Shown in pieces: positions 7,430 to 15,043 of a stretch of 15,174 nucleotides of DNA. This DNA is from AP-16 sp036395835 (lineage in GTDB: Bacteria; Pseudomonadota; Alphaproteobacteria; Rhizobiales; Xanthobacteraceae): assembly GCA_036395835.1 (NCBI GenBank), contig DASWCW010000171.1:1-15174 (forward strand). The letters run 5' to 3'. Numbering within the stretch: the stretch's first letter is position 1; every line of letters starts with the position of its first letter. Under the pieces are notes generated by a model. It saw only the letters and a program-made list of their open reading frames with translations, was not told the DNA's origin and did no database searches. The position numbers were made by a program, and so were the translations under genes.

Positions 7430-7458
7430 CTTGAAGGGCCATCGGCGGCGCATTTAGC
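7430..7458 (+). promoter_or_regulatory. Promoter candidate for ccdA, possibly leaderless
   Basis: CTTGAAG (7430-7436) resembles the alphaproteobacterial -35 (CTTGAC). After a 16-base spacer, TTTAGC (7453-7458) is a partial -10 match. The -10 ends only 5 bases before the ccdA ATG at 7464, and no Shine-Dalgarno precedes that ATG, so transcription would begin at or very near the start codon. The -10 match is modest. Confidence 0.3.
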
Positions 7459-7463
7459 GCGCC

Positions 7464-8198
7464 ATGGCTTCCGACGTCAGCCTTGTGGCCGCGCTTGCGG
7501 CCGGAGCCTTGAGCTTCCTGTCGCCCTGCGTGCTGCCGCTGGTGCCGCCGTATCTCGTGTACCTGGCCGGCACATCGCTCGAGCTTGCGGAAGGCGCCGA
7601 GCCGCGAGTTTCGGTCCGACGCGATACCGTGGTCGCCGCCGCATTGTTCGTGCTCGGCTTCTCCACGGTGTTCATCCTGCTCGGCGCCGGAGCGAGCGTC
7701 GCGGGCGGGCTCGTCCGCGCCTATTCGAACGAGCTTGCGATCATCGCCGGCATCGCCATCATCGTCATGGGCCTGCATTTCCTCGGACTGACCCGGATCT
7801 CCTGGCTGATGCGCGAAAAGCGCGCCGCGATGCCGAAGCCGGTCGGCCTGTGGGGCGCCTATGGGATGGGGCTTGCCTTCGCGTTCGGCTGGACGCCGTG
7901 CATCGGCCCGATTCTCGCGGCGATCCTCGCGGTCGCGGCCTCGGAGGCGACGCTGGCCAAGGGCGCCGGCCTGCTCGCGGTCTATTCGCTCGGGCTCGGC
8001 ATTCCCTTCCTGCTGGCCGCGCTGGCGGTCGAGCCGTTCGCGGCGTTCCTTTCCCGCTTCCGCGCGCATCTTGCCACCGTCGAGAAGGCGATGGGCGGCC
8101 TCCTCGTGCTGACCGGCATCGCATTCCTGACCGGCTTCATCACCCAGGCGAGCTATTGGCTGCTCGAGGCGTTCCCGGTGTTGGGAAGGATCGGGTGA
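7464..8198 (+). CDS. ccdA: Cytochrome c biogenesis protein CcdA (thiol-disulfide electron transporter)
   Basis: Inner-membrane protein that passes reducing equivalents from cytoplasmic thioredoxin to periplasmic thiol proteins, for haem attachment to c-type cytochromes or disulfide repair. The 244 residues form about six hydrophobic helices. The two redox cysteines are present: C22 in SFLSPCVLPLVPPY (17-30) and C146 in GWTPCIGPIL (142-151), each in the characteristic Pro-Cys context. It is the short CcdA type without the periplasmic DsbD domains. No thioredoxin-like partner (CcmG/ResA/TlpA) is next to it in this window. The ATG at 7464 lacks a Shine-Dalgarno; see the candidate promoter just upstream. 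It is divergent from the P1 peptidase and convergent with livK, with the palindromic repeat region beyond its stop. Confidence 0.93.
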   Translation: MASDVSLVAALAAGALSFLSPCVLPLVPPYLVYLAGTSLELAEGAEPRVSVRRDTVVAAALFVLGFSTVFILLGAGASVAGGLVRAYSNELAIIAGIAIIVMGLHFLGLTRISWLMREKRAAMPKPVGLWGAYGMGLAFAFGWTPCIGPILAAILAVAASEATLAKGAGLLAVYSLGLGIPFLLAALAVEPFAAFLSRFRAHLATVEKAMGGLLVLTGIAFLTGFITQASYWLLEAFPVLGRIG

Positions 8199-8205
8199 GC
8201 GTCTT

Positions 8206-8231
8206 CCCTCGCCCCGCTTGCGGGGAGAGGG
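8206..8231 (+). terminator. Hairpin after ccdA
   Basis: The stem CCCTCGCCCCGC (8206-8217) pairs with GCGGGGAGAGGG (8220-8231), with one mismatch and a very short TT centre. It starts 8 bases past the ccdA stop. There is no T-run, so it may slow or protect the 3' end more than act as a classical intrinsic terminator. Confidence 0.5.
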
Positions 8232-8334
8232 TGGCGCGCATCGAGCGAAGCGAGATGCGGGCCGGGTGAGGGGCATGTCGCGAGCGTTATGCGCGCGCCC
8301 CTCACCCGCCTCGCTTGCTTGCGCTCGCTCGGCA

Positions 8335-8363
8335 CCCTCTCCCCGCCAGGTGCGGGGAGAGGG
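8335..8363 (-). terminator. Hairpin after livK
   Basis: CCCTCTCCCCGC (8335-8346) and GCGGGGAGAGGG (8352-8363) form a perfect 12-bp stem with a 5-base loop. It begins 6 bases beyond the livK stop codon, so it is well placed as the end of the liv operon. No T-tract follows on the minus strand. Confidence 0.55.
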
Positions 8364-8369
8364 AAGGGG

Positions 8370-9491
<1,122 letters not shown>

Positions 9492-9558
9492 GCTTCTCTC
9501 CCTGAATGAGGCGAAGGACTTGAGAGCCTAGCCCATTTTCTCCGGTTTTCCGGCGATG

Positions 9559-9945
9559 TCATCCTATTTTCTCGGTATCCTGGCGCGCTTCCTCGCCGGC
9601 CTCGGCGCGCTCGCGCCACGTCACCGGGCTGGTGCGCTCGTAGAGCCATGGATATTGCCGAGCCATTTGGCCTGCGCGCGTCACTCGCCAGGCGAGGCCC
9701 CCGACCAGGATCACGTAGAGCGTATCGGCCAGGTACGACAGTGGCGAGAGCAGTTCCGCGTCGAACAAAGCGAAATGGAAGAAGCGGATCGCCGCGCCGA
9801 GCAGCGCCATGTAGCCCACGACGTGCCACGCCGGCCGCCAGGTGCCGGCGATGGCGCGGCCGGAGAGCCATGCCGCCCCGCCCCCGAGAATCCCGGTTAC
9901 GAACAGGATCTCGGACCAGGATTCGAGTGCATAGAGCTCGCCCAT
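9559..9945 (-). CDS. DUF6867 family small membrane protein linked to the liv transporter
   Basis: Function unknown. The 128 residues have three clear hydrophobic segments: about 12-34 (with GGGAAWLSGRAIAGTW), 41-61 (HVVGYMALLGAAIRFFHFALF) and 69-88. A charged C-terminal tail follows, starting near QYPWLYERTSPVTWR (97-111). I recognise the pattern as the DUF6867 protein found inside liv operons of Rhizobiales. I chose the ATG at 9945: TGAGGA overlapping the livF stop supplies its ribosome-binding site. A GTG at 9963, overlapping livF, would add 6 residues. It sits between livF and livK, on the same strand with short gaps, so it is surely co-expressed. An accessory or assembly role for the permease is plausible but unproven. 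Confidence 0.85.
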   Translation of the reverse strand: MGELYALESWSEILFVTGILGGGAAWLSGRAIAGTWRPAWHVVGYMALLGAAIRFFHFALFDAELLSPLSYLADTLYVILVGGLAWRVTRAGQMARQYPWLYERTSPVTWRERAEAGEEARQDTEKIG

Positions 9946-9955
9946 TCCCGCATCC

Positions 9956-10720
9956 TCAGGCACGCCCGCCTTCGAGATAGGCAGAGCGGACTTCCGGGCG
10001 CGCCAACAGCTCGCGGCCGGTGCCGGTCAGCGTGATCAGCCCGTTGACCATGACGTAGCCGCGGTTCGCGAGCTTGAGCGCATGGAATGCGTTCTGCTCG
10101 ACCAGGAACACGGTGAGCTTTTCGCGGCGGTTGAGCTGGCGAATGGCGTCGAAGATCTGCTTGACCAGAACCGGGGCGAGGCCGAGCGAGGGCTCGTCCA
10201 GCAGCAGCAGGCGCGGGCGCGCCATCAGCGCCCGGGCGATGGCGAGCATCTGCTGCTCGCCGCCCGAAAGCGTGCCGCCGCGCTGATGGAGGCGCTCTTT
10301 GAGGCGCGGGAACAGCGCAAACACGCGCTCGAGATCCTCGGCAAAATGCCCGGGATCCGCGGTCGTGGCGCCCATTTGCAGATTCTCGAGCACGCTCATG
10401 CGCGCAAAAATGCGGCGCCCCTCCGGCGCCTGCGCGATGCGCAAATGCGCGATCTCGTGGGTGGGCAGATCGGTGATGTCGCGGCCCGCGAACAAGATCC
10501 GGCCCTCGCGAGCCCGCGGATTGCCGAAGATCGTCATCATCAGCGTGGACTTGCCGGCGCCGTTGGCGCCGATCAGCGCCACGATCTCGCTGTCGTAGAC
10601 GTCGATGTCGACGCCCTTGAGGGCGATAATGCTGCCGTAATAGGCCTTGATCCCGCGCAGCCCGAGCAGCGGCGCGGAAGTTCGCGCCGCGTTCGCCGCG
10701 AGTGCCGAAGCCTCGCTCAC
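9956..10720 (-). CDS. livF: Branched-chain amino-acid ABC transporter ATPase LivF
   Basis: One of the two cytoplasmic ATPases of the Liv importer, 254 residues. Walker A is GANGAGKS (51-58), the Q-loop region is QAPEGRRIF (97-105), the ABC signature is LSGGEQQ (151-157) and Walker B is LLLLDEP (171-177). The switch position reads VEQN (207-210), normal for LivF, where a histidine is not found. The start is GTG at 10720, overlapping the livG TGA as GTGA, with GGAGG about 7 bases upstream; this implies translational coupling. The N-terminus has a 17-residue Ala-rich extension before LLGLRGIKAYYG, slightly longer than in E. coli LivF. Confidence 0.97.
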   Translation of the reverse strand: MSEASALAANAARTSAPLLGLRGIKAYYGSIIALKGVDIDVYDSEIVALIGANGAGKSTLMMTIFGNPRAREGRILFAGRDITDLPTHEIAHLRIAQAPEGRRIFARMSVLENLQMGATTADPGHFAEDLERVFALFPRLKERLHQRGGTLSGGEQQMLAIARALMARPRLLLLDEPSLGLAPVLVKQIFDAIRQLNRREKLTVFLVEQNAFHALKLANRGYVMVNGLITLTGTGRELLARPEVRSAYLEGGRA

Positions 10721-11559
10721 AGGCCGACCTCCGCTTCCACCTGCTCGACCTCTTCATCCTCGACGCCCAGATAGGCGGCGATCACCTTGGAATCGTTGCG
10801 CACTTCTTCGGGCGAACCGTCCGCGATCCTGACCCCGTAATCGAGCACGATCACGTGGTCGGAAATGCTCATGACGACCGACATGTCGTGCTCGATCAGC
10901 AGCACGGAGACCTTGTGCTCGGCGCGGATGAACAGCAGCAGCTCGTTGAGCTCGGCGCTCTCGCGCGCGTTGAGCCCCGCCGCCGGCTCGTCGAGGCAGA
11001 GCAGCACCGGCTCGGTGCACATGGCGCGGGCGACTTCGAGCCGGCGTTGCTGGCCGTAGGGCAGGTCGCCCGCGGGATCGTCGGCGCGCCCCCTGAGTCC
11101 GATGCGGTCGAGCCAATAGCTCGCCTTGTCGATCGCGGCGCCTTCCGCCCGCGCGTAGGCGGGAATGCCGAACAAGCCGAGAAAAGTGAACCCCGAAGCT
11201 TTCATCAACGGCTGGTGCTGGGCGACGAGCAGATTCTCGAGCACGGTCATTCCCGGGAACAGCCGGATGTTCTGAAACGTGCGCGCGACCTTGGCGCGTT
11301 TGGAGATGCGAAAATCGAGCTGGCGCTCCAGCAGGAACGTCGCGCCGTCGGCATGCACGAGCCGCATCATGCCGGCGCTCGGCCGATAAAAGCCGGTGAT
11401 GCAGTTGAAGACCGTGGTCTTCCCCGCGCCGTTGGGCCCGATCAGCGCGGTGATCTCGCCGCGCCTTGCCGAAAAACTCAGGTCCGCGATCGCGAGCAGC
11501 CCGCCGAACCGCATCGACAGATGCGCGACTTCCAGGATCGGATCAGCCGCGGCGTTCAT
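10717..11559 (-). CDS. livG: Branched-chain amino-acid ABC transporter ATPase LivG
   Basis: Second ATPase of the Liv importer, 280 residues. Walker A is GPNGAGKTT (41-49), TFQNIRLFPGMTVLENLLVA (94-113) is the typical LivG Q-loop region, the signature is LPYGQQRRLE (166-175), Walker B is VLLCLDEP (185-192) and the switch histidine is H224 in LIEHDMSVVM. An acidic tail (VEDEEVEQVEAEVGL, 266-280) ends the protein. The ATG at 11559 overlaps the livM TGA as ATGA and has GGGAGGG six bases upstream, so translation is coupled to livM. LivG and LivF are expected to form the heterodimer that drives LivH/LivM. Confidence 0.97.
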   Translation of the reverse strand: MNAAADPILEVAHLSMRFGGLLAIADLSFSARRGEITALIGPNGAGKTTVFNCITGFYRPSAGMMRLVHADGATFLLERQLDFRISKRAKVARTFQNIRLFPGMTVLENLLVAQHQPLMKASGFTFLGLFGIPAYARAEGAAIDKASYWLDRIGLRGRADDPAGDLPYGQQRRLEVARAMCTEPVLLCLDEPAAGLNARESAELNELLLFIRAEHKVSVLLIEHDMSVVMSISDHVIVLDYGVRIADGSPEEVRNDSKVIAAYLGVEDEEVEQVEAEVGL

Positions 11560-12854
11560 CCGTGTCCCTCCCGGGCCAGGCCGACGTCCAGGATCTTGCG
11601 GCGCGCGAGGAACACCGAGGGATTTCGCGTCGCGATCAATCCTCGTGGCCGCCACACCATGATCGCCACCATGGCGAGCCCGAACACCAGCATGCGGTAC
11701 TGGGCGAACTCGCGGAACAGCTCGAAGCCGCCCAGCATCGCCACCGCCGCGATCACGACGCCGAGCTGCGATCCCATGCCGCCGAGCACGACGATGGCCA
11801 ACACCAGGGCGGATTCCGCGAACGTGAAGGATTCCGGGCTGATAAAGCCCTGGCGCGTCGCGAAGAACGAGCCGGCGAAGCCGCCGAACATCGCCCCCAT
11901 TGCGAACGCCGTGAGCTTCACGTTGGTGGTGTTGATGCCGAGCGAGCGGCAGGCGATCTCGTCCTCGCGCAACGCTTCCCAGGCCCGGCCGATCGGCAGC
12001 CGGCGCAGGCGGATCGTCACCCAATTGGTCAGCAGCGCGAGCGCCAGGATCACGTAGAACAGGAACACGATGCGGTGTGTCGGCGAAAATTCGAGCCCGA
12101 AGGTCGCCGCAAAGCCGTTGTCCTCGGCATTGAACGGAATGCCGAAGAACGAGGGCCGCGGAATCCCCGGCACGCCGTTGGGGCCGCCGGTGACGCTCTG
12201 CCAGTTGATCAGCACCAGGCGAATGATCTCGCCGAACGCCAGCGTCACGATCGCGAGATAATCGCCGCGCAGCCGCAGCACCGGAAAGCCCAGCAGGATC
12301 CCCCAGAAGCAGGCGAGGATCCCGGACACCGGCAGGCACATCCAGAACGACAGGCCGAAATTGGTGGCGATCAGGGCATACGAATAGGCGCCCACCGCGT
12401 AGAACGCCACGTAGCCGAGATCGAGCAGTCCGGCGAGCCCGACCACGATGTTCAGCCCCCAGCCGAGCATCACGTAGGTCAAAATCTGAATGCTGAGATC
12501 GAGAATATAGCGGTCGTTGTAGAAGAGGATCGGCACCAGGAGCGCGAAGCCGAGCAGTGCCGGCGCGAACAGGCGGCCGATGCGCTCGAGAATTGCGGTC
12601 GCGCCCTCGGGCAGGCGCGCAGCGATCTGGACCCGACCCGCGCCGAACAAGACGCCGCGCAAGAACCCGCCGACGAATGCGATCCCGACCAGGATGCCGA
12701 GCGTCTCGAACCGGGCGGTGAGCTCGAGGCCGCCGGACGGGCCCTGGTCGGTGCGGATGCCGATCAACAGCGAAAACAGCCCGAACGCGGTGGCCGCGGC
12801 GATGACCGCGTTCTTGAGCGCGGCTCGAAGATCGACAACGGGCTTGACGCGAAT
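11556..12854 (-). CDS. livM: Branched-chain amino-acid ABC transporter permease LivM (probable ATT start)
   Basis: Inner-membrane permease subunit, 432 residues from the proposed start, close to E. coli LivM (about 425). A hydrophobic N-terminal part (15-75) is followed by the conserved core: LSIQILTYVMLGWGLNIVVG (120-139), GLLDLGYVAFYAVGAYSYAL (142-161) and LRGDYLAIVTLAFGEIIRL (195-213). The ATPase-docking loop is GRAWEALREDEIACRSLGIN (289-308). No ATG, GTG or TTG lies between the livH stop and the conserved N-terminus. A strong AAGGGGAG (12869-12862) is 7 bases from an in-frame ATT (12854), which I take as the start. ATC at 12857 and CTG at 12872 are alternatives; a TTG about 28 codons in would cut the first helix. 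The reading frame is open upstream through livH, but that is a shadow. Confidence 0.92.
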   Translation of the reverse strand: MRVKPVVDLRAALKNAVIAAATAFGLFSLLIGIRTDQGPSGGLELTARFETLGILVGIAFVGGFLRGVLFGAGRVQIAARLPEGATAILERIGRLFAPALLGFALLVPILFYNDRYILDLSIQILTYVMLGWGLNIVVGLAGLLDLGYVAFYAVGAYSYALIATNFGLSFWMCLPVSGILACFWGILLGFPVLRLRGDYLAIVTLAFGEIIRLVLINWQSVTGGPNGVPGIPRPSFFGIPFNAEDNGFAATFGLEFSPTHRIVFLFYVILALALLTNWVTIRLRRLPIGRAWEALREDEIACRSLGINTTNVKLTAFAMGAMFGGFAGSFFATRQGFISPESFTFAESALVLAIVVLGGMGSQLGVVIAAVAMLGGFELFREFAQYRMLVFGLAMVAIMVWRPRGLIATRNPSVFLARRKILDVGLAREGHG

Positions 12855-12861
12855 GATCCGG

Positions 12862-12869
12862 CTCCCCTT
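12862..12869 (-). promoter_or_regulatory. Ribosome-binding site that fixes the livM start
   Basis: AAGGGGAG on the minus strand is a strong Shine-Dalgarno that begins inside the livH TGA. Spacing is 4 bases to ATC (12857) and 7 bases to ATT (12854), both in the livM frame. The ideal spacing points to ATT as the initiator. Confidence 0.6.
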
Positions 12870-13783
12870 CAGACTTTCTCGATTTCCGGCCGGCCGAGAA
12901 TGCCGGTCGGCAGGAAGATGAGCACGATCACCAGGACCGAGAAGGCGGCGACGTCCTTGTACTCGATCGAGAAATAGGCCGACCAGAACGTCTCGATGAG
13001 CCCGATGAGCAGGCCGCCGATCATCGCGCCGGGCAGCGAGCCGATGCCGCCGAGCACCGCCGCCGTGAAGGCTTTCACCCCGGCGACGAAGCCGATGTAG
13101 AAATCGATCACGCCGTAATAGAGCAGGTCCATGATGCCGGCGACGGCGGCGAGCGCCGCCCCAATCACGAAGGTAAGCGAGATGGTGCGATCGATGTCGA
13201 CCCCGACGAGCGACGCCATTTTCAGGTCCTGCTCGCAGGCGCGCATGTCGCGGCCGAGCCGCGTTTTCGCCACCAGCCAGGAAAACACCAGCATCAGCAC
13301 CAGCGTGATGACCACGATCGCGATCTGGACGTTGGAGAGGCCGACCGCGAAGCCGTTGCGATCGAGCAGGGTGTAGCCGCCCTGGATCAGCGGCGGCAGC
13401 GGCTTGACGCGCGCGCCCTGCACGATCTGCACGTAGTTCTGCAACACGATCGACATTCCGATCGCGGAAATCAGCGGCGCGAGCCGGAACGAATGCCGCA
13501 GCGGCCGATAGGCCATGCGCTCCACGGTCCAGCCGTAGAGCGCGGTCAGCGCCATCGCGATCAGCAGCACGAGAAACAACGCGAGCGGCACCGCGGTGAC
13601 GCCGAGAGCGACCAGCAGCAGGAACGCGATGAGCGCCAGGAACGCGCCGACCATGAACACGTCGCCGTGGGCGAAATTGATCATGCCGATGATGCCGTAG
13701 ACCATCGTGTAGCCGATGGCGATCAGGCCGTAGATCGAGCCGAGGGTGAGGCCGTTGATGAGCTGCTGGAGAAAATATTCCAT
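12869..13783 (-). CDS. livH: Branched-chain amino-acid ABC transporter permease LivH
   Basis: Inner-membrane permease subunit, 304 residues, about eight helices. It opens MEYFLQQLINGLTLGSIYGL, the classic LivH N-terminus, followed by MINFAHGDVFMVGAF (34-48). The ATPase-docking loop is GRDMRACEQDLKMASLVGVD (177-196), and the end shows KAFTAAVLGGIGSLPGAMIGG (237-257). The ATG at 13783 has AGGA about 9 bases upstream; an open extension to 13855 has no homology. It is the first gene of the liv cluster, so the operon promoter should lie in the 240-base spacer before the AraC gene. Confidence 0.97.
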   Translation of the reverse strand: MEYFLQQLINGLTLGSIYGLIAIGYTMVYGIIGMINFAHGDVFMVGAFLALIAFLLLVALGVTAVPLALFLVLLIAMALTALYGWTVERMAYRPLRHSFRLAPLISAIGMSIVLQNYVQIVQGARVKPLPPLIQGGYTLLDRNGFAVGLSNVQIAIVVITLVLMLVFSWLVAKTRLGRDMRACEQDLKMASLVGVDIDRTISLTFVIGAALAAVAGIMDLLYYGVIDFYIGFVAGVKAFTAAVLGGIGSLPGAMIGGLLIGLIETFWSAYFSIEYKDVAAFSVLVIVLIFLPTGILGRPEIEKV

Positions 13784-13945
13784 GCGCGAAATCCTGCCCG
13801 CGAGCATTGCGCCCGGCACGGCTCGCGCGCGGCGCGCCGCGAGCGGAACCGCCAAAGCGGTCGGTCACGGCCGCGGTGCGAGCCGCCGAACCGTGGCATT
13901 TCCGGGCTCAGAGAAGCAAATTTTTCAGGGGCGCAACAGCGGCTC

Positions 13946-14005
13946 GGGTCGGGCGACCCTTGCTTGTCCCCAGGCACGGCAAGCGCATTTCCATCGCGCT
14001 TGTCC
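13946..14005. promoter_or_regulatory. Cluster of repeats in the livH/araC divergent spacer (candidate operators)
   Basis: Within 60 bases there is a palindrome GGGTCG-GG-CGACCC (13946-13959). There is also an exact direct repeat GCTTGTCC (13962-13969 and 13998-14005, 36 bases apart) and an inverted repeat CAAGCGC / GCGCTTG (13980-13986, 13996-14002). These lie just before the AraC-type start and upstream of livH. AraC-family proteins commonly bind direct repeats, so autoregulation is possible. The rest of the spacer (13784-13945) shows only an AT-rich patch near 13919-13925 and no clear -35/-10. Confidence 0.35.
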
Positions 14006-14023
14006 GGGCCTATGCTCGGTGCC

Positions 14024-14917
14024 ATGCCGTCCGCGCCTGCGCTGCCGTTGTTTCATCTCTACGGCGATCCGCCGGACGATCACGCATTCGATTTCATTCA
14101 CGTCGAGACCATCGGCTCGCGCTCCGCGCTGCACGACTGGACCATCCTGGCGCATCGGCACCGCAACCTGTTCCAGATCCTGCTGATCGAACGCGGCGGC
14201 GGCGAGATGGTGCACGAGACCGCGACCCGGCCGTTCGACGCCCCCGCCGCGATCCTGGTGGCGCCGACCGTCGCCCACGGCTTCCGGTTCCGGCCGCGGG
14301 AAACCGAAGGCTGGGTGGTCAGCTTCACCGAGGACGTGGCGCAGGCGCTCGGCGGGCAATCGGGCGCGGCGCTGGAACGACTGACGGGGCTCGCGCGCGA
14401 TCCCGTCGTGCCGCTCGGGGCCGCCGCGGAGACCCGGCGGCTCGCCGCGCTTTGCGCCGATCTGCACGAAGAGCATTGCCTCGCCCGCGAGGGCTTCCGC
14501 CTCGCCATGCGCGGGCTGTTGGCGCTGATCGCCATCGAGGTGGTGCGGCTCGCGGCGAGCCGCGCGCGATCGGGGACGGTGACGCTCGCTCCCGTGGACG
14601 CGACCGTCGACGCGCTGCGGCGCCTCATCGAGGCGCATTTCCGCCGCGAGCGGCATGTCGGCTTCTATGCCGAGCGCCTGGCGATGACACCGGACCGGCT
14701 CAACGATCACCTCAAGCGCGCCGCCGGTATCACCGCCGGACATCTGATCCGGCAGCGCCTGCTCACCGAGGCCAAGCGTCAGCTGGTGTTCACCAATCAG
14801 GCGATTCACGAGATCGCCTCCGATCTCGCGTTCACCGACCCCTCGCATTTCGCCCGCTTCTTCCGCAACAACACGGGCACGACGCCGCAGGCGTTCCGCG
14901 AGGAGCGCGGCGGGTGA
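14024..14917 (+). CDS. AraC family transcriptional regulator, PobR-like
   Basis: DNA-binding regulator of 297 residues. The N-terminal half is a cupin-like sensing domain: HDWTILAHRHRNLFQILLIERGGGEM (37-62) with the His-rich strand, then FDAPAAILVAPTVAHGFRF (71-89). This pattern resembles PobR-type activators of 4-hydroxybenzoate hydroxylase genes. The C-terminal part has two helix-turn-helix motifs: VGFYAERLAMTPDRLNDHLKR (212-232) and IHEIASDLAFTDPSHFARFFR (261-281). It ends with TGTTPQAFRE, the standard AraC finish. An in-frame ATG at 14012 would add 4 residues; neither start has a good Shine-Dalgarno. It is divergent from livH and convergent with a PcaD-like hydrolase, so its target may be aromatic-acid catabolism beyond the right edge. 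The inducer is not known. Confidence 0.9.
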   Translation: MPSAPALPLFHLYGDPPDDHAFDFIHVETIGSRSALHDWTILAHRHRNLFQILLIERGGGEMVHETATRPFDAPAAILVAPTVAHGFRFRPRETEGWVVSFTEDVAQALGGQSGAALERLTGLARDPVVPLGAAAETRRLAALCADLHEEHCLAREGFRLAMRGLLALIAIEVVRLAASRARSGTVTLAPVDATVDALRRLIEAHFRRERHVGFYAERLAMTPDRLNDHLKRAAGITAGHLIRQRLLTEAKRQLVFTNQAIHEIASDLAFTDPSHFARFFRNNTGTTPQAFREERGG

Positions 14918-14930
14918 AGTCTCCCTCCGT

Positions 14931-14951
14931 TCGATCTGATGGACAGATCGA
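14931..14951. terminator. Hairpin after the AraC gene
   Basis: TCGATCTG (14931-14938) and CAGATCGA (14944-14951) are a perfect 8-bp inverted repeat with a 5-base loop, 13 bases past the regulator stop. It lies between two convergent genes and could end transcripts from either side. No T-run is visible. Confidence 0.45.
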
Positions 14952-14966
14952 GCGGCATATTCGAAA

Positions 14967-14989
14967 CCCTCTCCCGCAAGGGGAGAGGG
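14967..14989. repeat. Short palindromic CCCTCTCCC/GGGAGAGGG unit
   Basis: The arms at 14967-14975 and 14981-14989 are exact inverted repeats around GCAAG. The sequence is the same core as the outer hairpins of the 8206-8363 repeat pair, so it is a reduced third copy. It sits in the 126-base spacer between convergent genes and probably helps transcript termination. Confidence 0.6.
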
Positions 14990-15043
14990 GAAAGCGCGTT
15001 TGCGGCCTGACTTAACAAGATAGAGCCTCTGAGCAACCAGGCG

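Larger units (their letters stand above)
8206..8363. repeat. Pair of inverted rhizobial-type palindromic repeat units between ccdA and livK
   Basis: The spacer between the convergent genes is almost filled by two related units in opposite orientation. Each has an outer hairpin (CCCTC/CCCC with GGGGAGAGGG) and an inner CGGGTGAGGGGC motif. The inner motifs at 8263-8274 and 8297-8308 are perfect 12-bp inverted repeats, 22 bases apart. The central parts (8236-8258 and 8309-8332) are themselves palindromic but differ in sequence. Such mosaic palindromes are widespread between genes in Rhizobiales genomes (RIME-like elements); that identity is from general knowledge. The whole block can fold into one large cruciform. 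Confidence 0.75.

Noticed and set aside
9534..9560. Small CCGG-TTTT-CCGG hairpin between the DUF6867 gene and livK
   Set aside because: A 4-bp stem is too short to claim termination or attenuation inside the operon.
11466..12977. Long plus-strand open frame (503 codons) opposite livM
   Set aside because: Composition is rich in Arg, Asp, His and Gln as expected for the antisense of a membrane protein; no recognisable domain.
11556..13868. A single open frame covering livM and continuing through livH
   Set aside because: Upstream of about 12857 the frame encodes arginine/alanine-rich nonsense antisense in style to the clear LivH frame. It is a high-GC shadow, not a LivH-LivM fusion.
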